Assembly (NCBI GenBank): GCA_035537875.1
Contig: DATLLJ010000085.1
Coordinates: 1 to 64,000 of the forward strand
Length of the DNA stretch: 64,000 nucleotides
Source: DATLLJ01 sp035537875
GTDB taxonomy: Bacteria; Acidobacteriota; Vicinamibacteria; Vicinamibacterales; CAVVIG01
Direction: 5' to 3'
Notes under the pieces: model-generated
What the model was told of the DNA's origin: nothing
The model's database searches: none
What the model saw: only the letters and a program-made list of their open reading frames with translations
Translations under genes and position numbers: made by a program
Part shown: piece by piece, positions 40,871 to 51,700 of the stretch
How the letters are laid out: every line of letters begins with the position of its first letter
Numbering within the stretch: position 1 is the stretch's first letter

Positions 40871-42748
40871 CTACGCTTCAGGAAGCAGGATCCGGAAGGT
40901 GGTTCCGGCTCCCGGTGTTGACTGTACCTCAATTTCGCCGTCGTGCATCTGCACGGTCCGATACACCATCGACAGGCCAATCCCGCTGCCCTTTTCCTTC
41001 GTTGTGAAATAGAGGTCGAAGATCCGCTGCAGGTGTTCGGGCCGGATACCGACGCCCGTGTCGGTGAAGGAAATCTTCACCTGGCGGCCACGTGCGGTTT
41101 CGCAGCGAATCCGCAGCGTCCCTCCGTTCGGCATGGCCTGACAGGCATTGAGTGCCAGGTTCAGGAAGGCCTGCCGCAGCATCATCGGGTCTCCGTTCAC
41201 GTCCGGCACATCACCCGGTTCGACCACGAGAGACACGCCAACGCGCTCGGCCTCGGGCCGCACGATCGGGAGCACCTCGTTGATCAGCGCAGCCAGGTTG
41301 ACCGGCTGCAGTTTCAAATCCTCTGGTCGGCTGAATTTGAGAAAACCCTGAACGACGTCGTCGAGACGGTGAATCTCGTTGGCGATCACATCGACGTGCT
41401 CGAGCGCCTCTTTCGCTTCGTTCGAGTCCGGTCCCGGCGGCGCCGCCAACGCGACGCCCACCGTCGCGCGCCCCACCGGCGAGGGGTGACCCGCCGGCTG
41501 CGCGACGAACTGCTGTCGCAGCAGCTCGAGATGGATCATCATCGCGTTCAGCGGATTTTTCACTTCATGCGCGACGCCTGCCGACAATCGTCCGAGCGCC
41601 GCCAGCTTCCGTGAGTAGCGAATCGTCGACTGCACCTTGCTGATGTAGGCCACGTCCCGCGCGACCAGCATCACGCCCACGAGATCGCCGTTGGGGTGAT
41701 TGATCGCATGAGTCATGATCAGCCGCTCGCGCGATTCCCCGCGTTCATCGCGAAACACGGCGGCAACCGGTCCGCGCGAGTGACGGCCGACGAGCGTCTC
41801 CTCCGCCAGGCCGCGCAGCGGATGCCCGGCGGGCACCAGATCGTCCAGCGACTTCCCGGGAGCCGCGTCCGGCACCAGCCCGATCATCGCGGGGTTGGCG
41901 AACATGAGTTCACCGCGCGGGTTCACGATGGCGACGGCGTCTTCGAGGTGGTGGACGGCCGATTCGAGATTCGCCACCTGACCCGCCATTTGCGACCGAT
42001 CGGCCGACAGCTGCGCGCTCACGGTGTTGAAGAACGTGCCCAGCTCGCCAAACTCGTCATCCTGACTCAGGTCCAGGCGGACTCCGAGCTCGCCGCGACC
42101 CAAACGCGTCAGCCCGCTCCGGATCACATGAATTGGCTTCAACAGGAGTTGCGCCAGCAGCATCGCGCCAAATACGGCAACACCCAGCGCGAGACCGGCG
42201 GTGACGATAGCCGGCCGCAGCGACGCATCGAGATCCTGCCTGACGAGCAGCGTCGACACGCCGATGCGAATGGATCCGAAGTCTCGATCGCCGAGGATGA
42301 TCGGTTGGCGGAACTCGAGGGTTTGTCCCTCGCTGCCATAGATCGCCGCAAGCTGGGACAGCGGTGGACGCGCCACCAGCTCCGCGAGATCGCCGCCCGC
42401 CGAGAGCATGCTGCCTTCACGCGCCGGATCGGCATGGGCGACCGCGATCCCCTGCACGTCAACGATCGCGGCATAGGTGACGTTCTTTGAGTACAGACTC
42501 GATTCGAGGATCGACCGCAGGCCAGGGTCGCGGCGGAGCGCCTCGTAGGTCCCGCCAGGGTCGACGCCGGGGACGACCTCGCGGGCACGGTGGAAGATGG
42601 CGCTGGCCACCAGCTCGGCCCGCGCGCGGCTCTCCTCGAGACTGACACGCGCCAGCCCGGCCAGGTACAGCAGGCTTAGCAGGACGACGACCGTGCCCAC
42701 GATCGTCGTCACGCCGAGAACCTGCTTCCCCTTGATGCCCAACCGCAT
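40871..42748 (-). CDS. Membrane sensor histidine kinase (NtrB-like)
   Basis: 625 residues. Membrane helix near the N-terminus (VLGVTTIVGTVVVLLSLLYL), a periplasmic sensor of ~130 residues, a second helix (GLALGVAVFGAMLLAQLLL), then HAMP (LTRLGRGELGVRLDLS) and a PAS-like domain (AVAIVNPRGELMFANPAM). The H-box is SAGVAHEVKNPLNAMM (phospho-acceptor His). The N-box NLALNACQAMPNGG, G1 DTGVGI and G2 KGSGIGLSMV follow. It starts 15 bp after the response regulator stop. It is expected to control the NtrC-type regulator encoded upstream. Confidence 0.93.
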   Translation of the reverse strand: MRLGIKGKQVLGVTTIVGTVVVLLSLLYLAGLARVSLEESRARAELVASAIFHRAREVVPGVDPGGTYEALRRDPGLRSILESSLYSKNVTYAAIVDVQGIAVAHADPAREGSMLSAGGDLAELVARPPLSQLAAIYGSEGQTLEFRQPIILGDRDFGSIRIGVSTLLVRQDLDASLRPAIVTAGLALGVAVFGAMLLAQLLLKPIHVIRSGLTRLGRGELGVRLDLSQDDEFGELGTFFNTVSAQLSADRSQMAGQVANLESAVHHLEDAVAIVNPRGELMFANPAMIGLVPDAAPGKSLDDLVPAGHPLRGLAEETLVGRHSRGPVAAVFRDERGESRERLIMTHAINHPNGDLVGVMLVARDVAYISKVQSTIRYSRKLAALGRLSAGVAHEVKNPLNAMMIHLELLRQQFVAQPAGHPSPVGRATVGVALAAPPGPDSNEAKEALEHVDVIANEIHRLDDVVQGFLKFSRPEDLKLQPVNLAALINEVLPIVRPEAERVGVSLVVEPGDVPDVNGDPMMLRQAFLNLALNACQAMPNGGTLRIRCETARGRQVKISFTDTGVGIRPEHLQRIFDLYFTTKEKGSGIGLSMVYRTVQMHDGEIEVQSTPGAGTTFRILLPEA

Positions 42749-42763
42749 ATGAAAGTGCGTCGC

Positions 42764-44194
42764 CTAACCCGTTTTCTTGTTCGGCCGGAGCCTCAGCTTG
42801 TTCAGTTTGTTGTGGAGCGTCTTGAGACTGATCCCCAGAATCTCGGCCGCCCGCGTTTTGTTGTCCCGAGTGTGCTGGAGCGTCATCATGATCAGTCGGC
42901 GCTCCGCTTCTTCGACCGTCGTGCCCGGCCCGAGCGCCACCTGGGGAGCCTGTTCCGGCCCCGGTTCGTTCGTCACCACAGGCGGCAGGTGGGCCGTTTC
43001 GATAAACGGACCTGGCGCAAGAATCGTGGCTCGCTCGATGACGTTCCGAAGCTCGCGCACGTTGCCCGGCCACTGGTAGTTTTCGAGCATCCGCATCGCC
43101 TGGTGATCGACGCCGGCGATCGATCGCTGGTTGCGCTGGTTGAACTCGCTGATGAAGGCCTGGATGAGCAGTGGAAGGTCTTCCTTGCGGTCCCGTAAGG
43201 GAGGCAGCTTCATCGCGAACACGTTCAGTCGGTAGTAGAGATCTTCACGCAACTTGCCGTTTTGCACGGCCTCGGTCGGGTCGAGGTTGGTGGCCGCGAT
43301 GACGCGGACGTCCACCGACTGCTCCTGCCGCCCGCCGAGCCGCCGGAAGGTGCGCTCCTGAAGCACCCGCAACAGCTTCACCTGCGTCGCAGGGGTCATC
43401 TCGCCGATTTCATCGAGGAACAGCGTTCCGTGGTCCGCGAGCTCGAAGCACCCCGCCCGACGGTCGGCAGCGCCCGTGAACGCGCCTTTCTCGTGGCCGA
43501 AAATCTCGCTCTCGAGCAGCGTCTCGGGAATCGCCGCGCAGTTGATGGCCACAAAGGGATACGGGGCGCGCGGGCTCAGCTGATGGATGGTCTGCGCCAC
43601 GAGTTCCTTCCCCGTGCCCGACTCGCCCATAATCAGCACCGACGCGCCCGTCGGGGCGGCCTGCTCAATCACCTGGTACATCTTGCGCATCTCAGGGCTG
43701 TTCCCCACGAGCGACCCGAACGCACCGTGCTCGCGCAGCTGTCGGCGGAGCACCTTGACCTCGCGCAGCGTTTCGAGCCGCTCGACGATCTTATCGAGCA
43801 GAATCTTCAATCGCTTGAGATCGACCGGTTTGGTCAGGTAGTCGTACGCGCCCTCCTTCATGGCTTCGACGGCGGTTTCGACAGTCCCTTGAGCCGTGAG
43901 CAGCAGCGTGGTCACATCGGCCCCTTGTTGCTGAAGCGCACGCAGCAGCGTCAACCCGTCCATCCGCGGCATGACGAGATCGCTGATGACGATGGCCGGC
44001 CGGAAGGTCGTAACCTTTTCAAGGGCTTCTTCGCCGTCGCCGGCCGAATCGGCGATGAATCCCCACGATTTCACGAGCTGCTCGAGGCCGAGCCGGGCCG
44101 CCGCGTCATCTTCGACGATAAGCACACGCTCCTGGAGCCCTTTGGGCGCTTCTTCGACAGCCACAGCCATTTCGTCGATAGTTCTACTATCCAC
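42764..44194 (-). CDS. Sigma-54-dependent response regulator (NtrC family)
   Basis: 476 residues. Receiver domain with Asp72 as phosphorylation site (VISDLVMPRMDG) and Lys in YLTKPVD. AAA+ domain with intact Walker A GESGTGKE (190-197), GAFTGA sigma-54 loop (237-242), Walker B TLFLDEIGEM and LREDLYYRLNVF. C-terminal Fis HTH (HTRDNKTRAAEILGISLKTL). Directs RNA polymerase-sigma-54 at enhancer-type sites. First gene of the operon with the sensor kinase and lipoprotein. Unlike the regulator at 16468, all ATPase motifs are intact. Confidence 0.96.
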   Translation of the reverse strand: MDSRTIDEMAVAVEEAPKGLQERVLIVEDDAAARLGLEQLVKSWGFIADSAGDGEEALEKVTTFRPAIVISDLVMPRMDGLTLLRALQQQGADVTTLLLTAQGTVETAVEAMKEGAYDYLTKPVDLKRLKILLDKIVERLETLREVKVLRRQLREHGAFGSLVGNSPEMRKMYQVIEQAAPTGASVLIMGESGTGKELVAQTIHQLSPRAPYPFVAINCAAIPETLLESEIFGHEKGAFTGAADRRAGCFELADHGTLFLDEIGEMTPATQVKLLRVLQERTFRRLGGRQEQSVDVRVIAATNLDPTEAVQNGKLREDLYYRLNVFAMKLPPLRDRKEDLPLLIQAFISEFNQRNQRSIAGVDHQAMRMLENYQWPGNVRELRNVIERATILAPGPFIETAHLPPVVTNEPGPEQAPQVALGPGTTVEEAERRLIMMTLQHTRDNKTRAAEILGISLKTLHNKLNKLRLRPNKKTG

Positions 44195-44230
44195 TCACCA
44201 CCCCCAACCCACCTGTGTCATTTTTACAGC

Positions 44231-44299
44231 CTGTACAGTTTCCCGGTGTTTTGGGCGAGTTGCAAGCCCAACTGTACTATTTTTTGGCACAAGCTCAGC
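44231..44299 (+). promoter_or_regulatory. Candidate sigma-54 promoter and activator sites before the CPBP gene
   Basis: TTGGCACAAGCTCAGCT (44284-44300) has a strong -24 (TTGGCAC) and a 10-bp GG-to-GC spacing, but a weak -12 (CAGC instead of TTGC). Upstream, CTGTACAG (44231) and CTGTAC (44272) are 41 bp apart, about four helical turns, as expected for activator sites. They lie between the divergent response regulator and CPBP genes. A TTGGGC/GCCCAA inverted repeat lies between them. Confidence 0.4.
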
Positions 44300-44422
44300 T
44301 GGAAACGACGACCCACAGGCACAGGCGGCTACGGGTGCGAGGACGTGCATCTTCACGTTCTTGAGTCAACTTGGCGGCGAGGACCAGCGTCCTGATGACG
44401 GCCTGAAGTACCCTTTACTCGC

Positions 44423-45175
44423 TTGTTGCCAGCCCCGGGCGCTGACCCGACTCCACCCCAAGCCGACCCACCGCAATCCGGGCTCGGTCGGCTCATCGCG
44501 CTCGTTGAAGTGCTCATCTGCTCCGACTACCCGACCCAACTGGCGCTCGCGGCGACCCTCGTCGCCCTGGGCTACTCTCCGGTCGGGTCCGACGGCAGGC
44601 TGCAAGTGGGTTTTGTCGCCTGGCTTTCGCTGATCGATGCGGTGCTCCTCGTTGGACTGATCCTGCTGTTTCTCCACGCGCACGGCGAACGCCCGCGCGA
44701 GGTGTTTTTCGGTCGACGGCCGATCGCCGGCGAAGTCGCGTACGGCCTGCCGCTCACCCTTGTGGTACTCGTGATCGGCATGGGCGCACTGCTCGCGATT
44801 CGCTACGTGTCGCCCTCGCTGCAAACGGCACCCCGCAATCCGCTGGAGGATTTCCTCGGTTCCCCGCGCGATGCCTGGCTGTTTGCGCTGGTCGTGCTCA
44901 TCGCCGGGGGCGTCCGGGAGGAAATCCAGCGAGCCTTCCTGTTGCACCGCTTCGAAGTGTGGCTCGGTGGCGGCGCCGTGGGCACGATCGTGACCAGCAT
45001 CGCGTTCGGGGCCGGACACATACTGCAAGGGGTGGACGCCGCGATCGTCACAGGGCTGCTCGGCGCGTTCTGGGCAGCTGTCTACCTTCGCCGACGCTCC
45101 GCCGTCGCGCCGATCGTCAGCCACGCAGGTTTCAATCTGCTGCAGGTGCTGCAATACGTGATGACACGGGAGTGA
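44423..45175 (+). CDS. CPBP family intramembrane metalloprotease
   Basis: 250 residues with about six membrane helices. CPBP/ABI (CAAX-protease-like) motifs are present: GGVREEIQRAFLLHRFE with the Glu-Glu pair, FGAGHILQG with metal-binding His, and VSHAGFNLLQVL with His/Asn. Family members process prenylated proteins or bacteriocins; here the substrate is unknown. The start is uncertain: TTG 44423 gives a Pro-rich leader before the first helix. A candidate sigma-54 promoter lies ~120 bp upstream. Confidence 0.85.
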   Translation: MLPAPGADPTPPQADPPQSGLGRLIALVEVLICSDYPTQLALAATLVALGYSPVGSDGRLQVGFVAWLSLIDAVLLVGLILLFLHAHGERPREVFFGRRPIAGEVAYGLPLTLVVLVIGMGALLAIRYVSPSLQTAPRNPLEDFLGSPRDAWLFALVVLIAGGVREEIQRAFLLHRFEVWLGGGAVGTIVTSIAFGAGHILQGVDAAIVTGLLGAFWAAVYLRRRSAVAPIVSHAGFNLLQVLQYVMTRE

Positions 45176-45212
45176 CGACTCACGACGAGGGAAACCCCCA
45201 CGGTTCCCTCCC

Positions 45213-45752
45213 TCAACGCCTCGCGTCCAATTCGCGCCCCATCGGCTGGCGCGCGTAGAGATCCACGATGTCGGCGCGGCGACGCAGGCCGGCGATCCAT
45301 TGCTCGACGACCTCGTCGCGACGCTCCTGGCGAGCGGAGAACCGCTGATCGAGATAGGCGCGGATGATCAAATCTTCGCGGACCGTCTGCCGCAGTTGGG
45401 CGACGTCCAAGCCAGATCGCGCCAACGCTGTCTCGAAGGCCTCGACCGACGTGAAGCGCGATCGTACGTTCTGCACCTCGCGTTCGATGTCAGCAGACGA
45501 TGGCTCAGGGGGAGCATACCGATCGACTTCCGCGAGCTGAAGCTCACGATCGATCAGCTTCGCCAACACGATGCGGACGCGATCGCCGGCCTCGGGCACT
45601 GCCACCAGCCCGAGATCCACGGCTGCCGTCACGTCACTGAGCATGATCGGCCTGCCGCTGACGACGGCGAGCACCCGATCGATCACCTCCGCACGGGCAG
45701 GGGTACAGCAGAGGCATGCGACAACGCAGAAGTGAACGACCCGCATAGCCAT
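45213..45752 (-). CDS. SurA N-terminal-like periplasmic chaperone, no PPIase domain
   Basis: About 179 residues. A signal peptide (MAMRVVHFCVVACLCC, ending PARA) is followed by the SurA_N pattern: EVIDRVLAVVSGRPIMLSDV, then ELQLAEVDRYA and helical LRQTVREDLIIRAYLDQRF. It lacks the PPIase domains of SurA, so it would act only as a chaperone. It is last in the TamB-Omp85 unit, in line with outer-membrane protein handling. An in-frame ATG at 45776 overlaps the Omp85 stop as TGATG; the ATG at 45752 is preferred because AGGAAAGG precedes it and the signal peptide starts there. Confidence 0.8.
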   Translation of the reverse strand: MAMRVVHFCVVACLCCTPARAEVIDRVLAVVSGRPIMLSDVTAAVDLGLVAVPEAGDRVRIVLAKLIDRELQLAEVDRYAPPEPSSADIEREVQNVRSRFTSVEAFETALARSGLDVAQLRQTVREDLIIRAYLDQRFSARQERRDEVVEQWIAGLRRRADIVDLYARQPMGRELDARR

Positions 45753-45775
45753 GCTCTTCTGCCTTTCCTCGAGCA

Positions 45776-48763
45776 TCAGAACGCCTGTCCGAAGCTGATG
45801 AACCAGGCAGACGGCCGTTCGCCGGGTTCCGGGTTGACCTTGAATCCGACGTCGAAGCGGATGGGGCCGACGGGGGATTTGTAGCGGACCCCGAAGCCGA
45901 CGGCAGTTCGAAGCAGGCCCAAGTCGATATCGCCGGCACGTCCGAACACGTTGCCGATGTCGACGAAGCCGACGGCTTGCACGCCGCCAAACGCAGGTCC
46001 TCGCAGCTCGGTGTTGAAGATGGCCATGCCGTTGCCACCGATCGGGAAGCCGTCCTTGATCGTCTCGGGCCGGCCGAGCGCATCGAGCGCGAATCCACGC
46101 ACGGTTGTATTGCCACCGGCGAAGAACCGCTCGGGCTCGGGCAGGTCTTCGACGCCAACGATGACGACGGTCTCGCCGTTGACGATTCCCACCACATCAC
46201 GCGGGAACCCGTTCGCCACGCCGAGCCTCGCCTGGGCGGCGAAGACCGACCCGCCGGCGCCTCGCAACGGCCGGAAGTATTGAGCCGTGAAAAACGACTT
46301 GACAAACCCGACCTCCGAACCGATGCGGCGCGCGGCGAGCTGCGTGTTCGCCGTGAAGTACTTCCCGCGGGTGGCGTCGACGGGATCGTCGCGCGTGTCA
46401 TAGAACAGTTGCACCGAAAACGATGACAAGCGCACCTGGGCGAACAGCCGATCGATGAGCGGCTGATCGGCTGGCTCGACTTGTGATTCCAGCAGGTTGG
46501 TGCGCTCGAGCTGGTAGCCACCACTCAAACCGACGCTGCGGGTCAACTGCCTGGACGCTTGAGCGGAGGCGCGCTGGCGCGCAAAGGTGAAGCTCGATCG
46601 GATCTGCTGCTCAAAGGTGACGCTGGCCACGCCGTCCACAGCCGTGTCGAAGACACGTGGTTCGCGGAACGTGCCAAGCACCCGGTACTCCGTGGACTCG
46701 TAGCCGACGCTGGAGCTCGAGGACAGGCGGTCGGGGTGAAAGCTCAGGCTTCCGAAAAAACTGACCGAGCGATTGGTCCCAAACAGATTCCGTCGCGTGA
46801 TGTCGACGAACGCGCGCGGTGCCAGCTCGAATTTCTGTTCGGCAGGGGCGCCTTCGACGTCGCTTTCGACCACGCGCAGCCGCCCTTCGACGCCGCCACC
46901 GAATCCGAGCGTGGTGGGCTCCGCCTCCTCGACGGTCACGAGCAGGTCGCGGCGCGTCTCGTCCCCGTGCTGGATCTCGGTGAGCTGGGGCGCGCGGCGA
47001 AAGAGCTGCAGGGCGGCCAGCCGCCGCTGGCTCTCGTACGCCGCCTCCAGGCCGAGCGGGTCGCCGGGCTTGAGCTGGAGCTCGCGCTCGATGGTCGCCA
47101 CGCTTGTCCGGACGTTGCCGGAGATGATCACGTGGTCGACGAAGACCTGCGGTCCTTCGCGGATGACGAAGGCGAGATTCGCCTGGCCCCGATCGGGGCT
47201 GAATCCAGGCTGCGCCTGCACGGTTGCCGTGCGGTATCCGCGATTGGCGTACTCGAGCTGCAGCGCATTGATGTCGCGTCGGAGCTGCGTGTCATGGTAA
47301 GGGGATCCGGGCTGCAGACTGAGCACTCGGCGAAGATCCCCTTCCGGCACCGACACGTTCCCATCGATGCTCACGGTGCCCACCACGGTACGCACGCCCT
47401 CAGTGATCAGGATGCTGATCGCCGTGGGTATCTGCAGGCTTCCGGCTGCCGCCTGCGGACGCGCATCGGCCTGGACCCTGACGCCGGCAAACCCCTGCCC
47501 CCGATAGAGGCTTTCGATGGCCGTCACATCCGCGTCGAGGTTCGCATCCGTGTACGCCTCGGCTATCCGCGTCCGCAACGCCGTTCGAAAGTCGGGCAGG
47601 CCCAAGGATGTGCCTCCCGCAATCTCGACGGTGCTCACGCGGTACTGGGGACCTTTGTGGATGTCGAACACGATCAAGAGTTCCCCCTCCAAGAGGTCCC
47701 GGGTGTGAGGCGCTCTCGCATCCCGATACCCCTGCGCACGGAGATAGTCCTCGATCCGGTTGCTCGAGTCTTCGAGCAGATCTTCGTCGGCCGAGCCTTC
47801 ACGCTCAATCGGCACGAGGTCGTTCCGGACGGCGCTGGGGAGCGGCTCGCCGGTGAACGCCACCCTCACGTGCGGGCCTGAATCGACGGCAAGCGTCAAT
47901 ACCGCCTGTCCATCGTCTTCGAAGGTAACGGCCGGCGTGACCCGCGCTTCATAGAACCCGCGTGCGCGCCGCTCGTCGACATAGCTGGCAATGCGGGTGT
48001 TGAGCGCTTCTGGCTCGTAGGCCGCTCCGACCGCGAGGCCAAGCCGGTCGAGAAAGTCTGCGGTCGACATCATCGGGTCGCCGACGACTGACACATCGCT
48101 CACGGTCGTTCGCGGCCCCGGTTCCACAGTGAAGACCAGCGTGGCACGCGGGGACTCCGAATCCATATCGACCCGTGGAACCACCTTGGCCTGCCGGTAC
48201 CCGCGCTCACGAAGCGTATCGGCAATCCCCACCGACAGCTCGTTGACGCGACCGATCGGAGGAGAGGTCCCATAGCGCTCGACGACCACGCGTCTCAGCT
48301 GACCCACATCGATCCCCGGCTGCCTCAGAGCGGCAGTCGTGCCGGCGGAATCAACGCCGACGAACTCGATCCTGGCGACCTGATGCATGGCGGTTAACTC
48401 GAAGCGGAGCGCCACCCCTGAGCCTTCCAGACGCGCATCGACGCGCACGTCGTCGAATCGCCCGAGGCTGAACAGGTGCGCCACGCTCTCCCGCACGTCG
48501 AGCATCGACAGAGGCTGGCTGATGCGTGTTTCCACGACCTGCAGCAGCGTGGGCTCGATGGTCTCGCGTCCGTCGAGGACGAGGCTGACCGACGACACCG
48601 ATTTGCCGACGTAGTCGGACACATCGGCCTGTGCCGGCGAGGCCCACAGGAGCGCCGCGATGCTCAGACACACCAGTTCGCGGCATGCACGCTCTCTGAC
48701 CGTTGCGCGCACTCCGACCAGCAATTTGAGGATCGGCGCAATCAGCCAGCCGTGCATCGCCAC
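45776..48763 (-). CDS. Omp85-family outer membrane assembly protein (BamA/TamA-like)
   Basis: 995 residues. After a signal peptide (LVCLSIAALLWASPAQA) comes a string of about six POTRA-like modules (patterns such as FVGVDSAGTTAALRQ, EIAGGTSLGLPDFR, SIDGNVSVPEGDLR, IISGNVRTSVATIER), about residues 50-600. The C-terminal ~350 residues form the Omp85 beta-barrel (RRNLFGTNRSVSFFGSL, GGNTTVRGFALDALG with the VRGF/Y motif, ending WFISFGQAF with terminal Phe). Inserts or secretes outer-membrane proteins. It follows the TamB-like gene by 4 bp, favouring a TamA-type role, though the long POTRA string also fits a second BamA. Confidence 0.92.
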   Translation of the reverse strand: MAMHGWLIAPILKLLVGVRATVRERACRELVCLSIAALLWASPAQADVSDYVGKSVSSVSLVLDGRETIEPTLLQVVETRISQPLSMLDVRESVAHLFSLGRFDDVRVDARLEGSGVALRFELTAMHQVARIEFVGVDSAGTTAALRQPGIDVGQLRRVVVERYGTSPPIGRVNELSVGIADTLRERGYRQAKVVPRVDMDSESPRATLVFTVEPGPRTTVSDVSVVGDPMMSTADFLDRLGLAVGAAYEPEALNTRIASYVDERRARGFYEARVTPAVTFEDDGQAVLTLAVDSGPHVRVAFTGEPLPSAVRNDLVPIEREGSADEDLLEDSSNRIEDYLRAQGYRDARAPHTRDLLEGELLIVFDIHKGPQYRVSTVEIAGGTSLGLPDFRTALRTRIAEAYTDANLDADVTAIESLYRGQGFAGVRVQADARPQAAAGSLQIPTAISILITEGVRTVVGTVSIDGNVSVPEGDLRRVLSLQPGSPYHDTQLRRDINALQLEYANRGYRTATVQAQPGFSPDRGQANLAFVIREGPQVFVDHVIISGNVRTSVATIERELQLKPGDPLGLEAAYESQRRLAALQLFRRAPQLTEIQHGDETRRDLLVTVEEAEPTTLGFGGGVEGRLRVVESDVEGAPAEQKFELAPRAFVDITRRNLFGTNRSVSFFGSLSFHPDRLSSSSSVGYESTEYRVLGTFREPRVFDTAVDGVASVTFEQQIRSSFTFARQRASAQASRQLTRSVGLSGGYQLERTNLLESQVEPADQPLIDRLFAQVRLSSFSVQLFYDTRDDPVDATRGKYFTANTQLAARRIGSEVGFVKSFFTAQYFRPLRGAGGSVFAAQARLGVANGFPRDVVGIVNGETVVIVGVEDLPEPERFFAGGNTTVRGFALDALGRPETIKDGFPIGGNGMAIFNTELRGPAFGGVQAVGFVDIGNVFGRAGDIDLGLLRTAVGFGVRYKSPVGPIRFDVGFKVNPEPGERPSAWFISFGQAF

Positions 48764-48767
48764 TGCC

Positions 48768-51700
48768 TCAGAAGGTGTGCCTCACGCGGAATTCGAGGGC
48801 GTATGTCTGCTGGTCTTCGTTGCGGGAAAGAATCCAGGAGAGCCTGTCGCTTTCTTCGTATTCGAGCAGCACGATCTGGTCGTTGACCGATGAGCCGAGG
48901 CTGCGCGAAAACGTGAGATAGAGCCGGTCGGATACCCGCTTCCCGATCGTCACTCGAGCCGTCGGGTTGAGACCAGACGTCTCGAGAGGGTTGCCGAGCG
49001 ACGGCGTCAGCTGAAAGTTGTCGACCCCGAAGGCCTGCTCGACGACCTTTCCCACCTCGGCGGAAATCGGAGCCGTCAGCGCCTGCGTCGCTCGGGCGGC
49101 CAGGATGTCCGTTTCGGCCTGATTCGGGTTCTGCAGCGCGCGCAGTTCGACGTCCTGCGGATTGGTCCGCCGAACGTCGCTGAAAAGCAGCGCGAGCACA
49201 TCCGCGGTGGGCAGCACGGGATCCGATGTCACCGTCGGCTGTAACCGTTCCGTCGTCCCGGCAAACGCCACGCTGATGTGATAGGTCTGCACCGGCGGGC
49301 CAGGCACGCGCACGTCGGTTTCTGCCTCGATGTCGAAGAATGGCTCCGTCCTGGTCGGGTTGTTGAAATCGATCGCACCGCGGGTGATGCGGTATCGGCG
49401 GCCCTCGAAGTTGAGCTCCCCGCGTTCGATGTCCGCGTGTCCGGCAATGATCGGCCGATCGTAATTTCCCTGGAGCGTCAAATCGGCCCCGGCCACCAGA
49501 CGGAGCAGGTTCGTCTCGACCCGGAGCGTGGAGGGCACCTCAATCCTCACGTTGTACCGGAGCGGGAAGACGGGCGCCGGCTCTTCACCGACGATGACCG
49601 AACCCGACGAAGACGAGGCGCGGCGCGCGAAGTCGAGAATGCTCCCCGGGGCCTCGATCCGCCGCGTCCACAGCGCGCTCCTGACCATCACCGCCCCGCC
49701 GAGGGTCGGCGATGCGACGCTGCCCACGAGCGCCAGATCCGCATCGAACGACGAGCGCACGCCCTCGAAAAGCCGCAGCTGTACCCCTTGGCCTCGGACG
49801 GTCACGTTCAAATCGCCAAGCCGGTAACCGTCGAATCCGATGAGTCCGCCGAACTGAACGGCTCCCCCGCCCATCGTGGCGGTTACGTCGTCCAGACGAA
49901 TCCCGCGCGCGTCGAACTGGACGGTGCCGTTGATCGCATCCAGGGCGTTCGGCAGCGAGAAATGCCGGATGCGGCCGTCGGCAATCGTTGCGGTCCCCGA
50001 GAACACCGGCTGTCGCACGGGCCCGTCCACGGCCGCCACCACGGCAGCTCGCCCCGACCCTCGTACGTCCCGGAAAAAGCCCTGAAGGATGCCGAGGTTG
50101 GTGTCGCCCGCGACTCGCAGGCCCATGCGATCGTCTCGGAGGTCGACAGACCCCGTCACGCGCAGCGACGTGTCCTCGCCCACGAGCTGCAGGTCGCGGA
50201 CGTTCAACCGACCGCGATCGAGCGCCGCGCGGATCGGCGCCGCATTCTTCACGGCGAGATCGAACAGCTTCATCTCCAGCGCGTCGACCGTACCGTCAAC
50301 GGCCAGATTGTCGATGGTGTTCAGCTGGCCCACCAGATGCAGCGAACCGCTCGCCACGGCCGTGGTCGATCGCGGGATATTCGGAACGAACAGACGGACA
50401 TATTGATCGATGGCGCTGTCGTGGAATCTCAGGCTGATCTCCGATTCCCCCTCCGGGTCGAGCGAAATCCGACCGGTGCCGGTGACGGCCAGCTGCGGCG
50501 ACGCGGCGTCGATCTGACCGCTCAGGTCCGTGCCGCGCAGCGCGAGATCACCTGAGACCTGGCCGACCGGGTCGCCGGAGACAGCCAGGTCGGCGATCTG
50601 GAACCTGAAGTCGTTTCGGGGGACGTCGAACGTCCCACGCCCGCTGGCGGTGAGCGTCACGGTTCCGCTCAGTGGAGCGTCCGGATAGGCGAGCAACGCG
50701 ATCGCCCCGGCCGGAATGCGGCGTCCATCGGCGTTGAACGAATACGTCGAGTCCCAGCCGATGTAGGCTGCGCCCGTAATTTCTCCGCTGCCCTTGGCGA
50801 GCTCGATGCCGTCGATGCGAACGCCCGTTCCGTCAAAACGAAGCGAAGCCGTCGCGTTCTCAATCGGCTCGCCGTACGCGACACCGTCGTCAACGCGTAT
50901 GGTGCCTGAGCCCATCGGGCCGCCGCGTCTTCCTGTCAGCTCGAATTCACCCGACATCCGGCCCGACAGCGGATACTCGTCGATCTGGAACGCATGCCGG
51001 AGGCTGTCCAAGTCGCGCTGGGTCACCCGGAAACGCGCATCGATTTCATCGCCTCCGTCGTCTCGCGGCGAAGCGAGCGAAAACGAGCCATCCGTGCGGA
51101 TCTCCGATTCCCCCAATCGCATGACCCCGTCGGTCACGTGGATGTAGTCGTCCTCGTACACGATCCTGGCCCGTCCGGCGCCCCACACGGTATCCCAGGC
51201 GCGGAGATCCTGGCCGTTGAACGTCCCTTCGACACGCGGGCGCCTGAACGGGCCGGTCATCACGCCATCGAATTCCCCACTCCCCCCGATCGCGACGACG
51301 GCGTCGCTCGTCGATCCGAAGCCCTTGATGAGGCCCGCGAGCACCTGATCGCTTTCCTGCCAGTCCCTGCTCGTGACGTGAAAGGCGAAGCGCGAGTCGT
51401 TTCCCCAGGAAGTGGTTCCATCGAACGAAACGTGCGTCTGTGGCGTGGCAAACTCGCTTCGACCGATTTCGATCGCGTCGGCCGTGAACTGATACGTGAC
51501 GTTGGCCGCAATGGGGACATGAGACGGAAGCGGCGTCGGTCCGATAGGTCCCCACTCCACCGTCGGTTCCCTCGAGACGATGGTCCGGGGGGTCATCGTG
51601 TCGACGCCTGGAGGCGGAATGACGGTGGCGGTCCCCTCGTCGCGACGTTCGACGAATCGACCGGTTGGCCATTCCAAAACGTTGTGCCCCGACCATGAGC

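Noticed and set aside
46559..50555. Long plus-strand frames over the Omp85 and TamB-like genes
   Set aside because: Low-complexity Arg/Ala/Asp sequence mirroring the opposite-strand genes.
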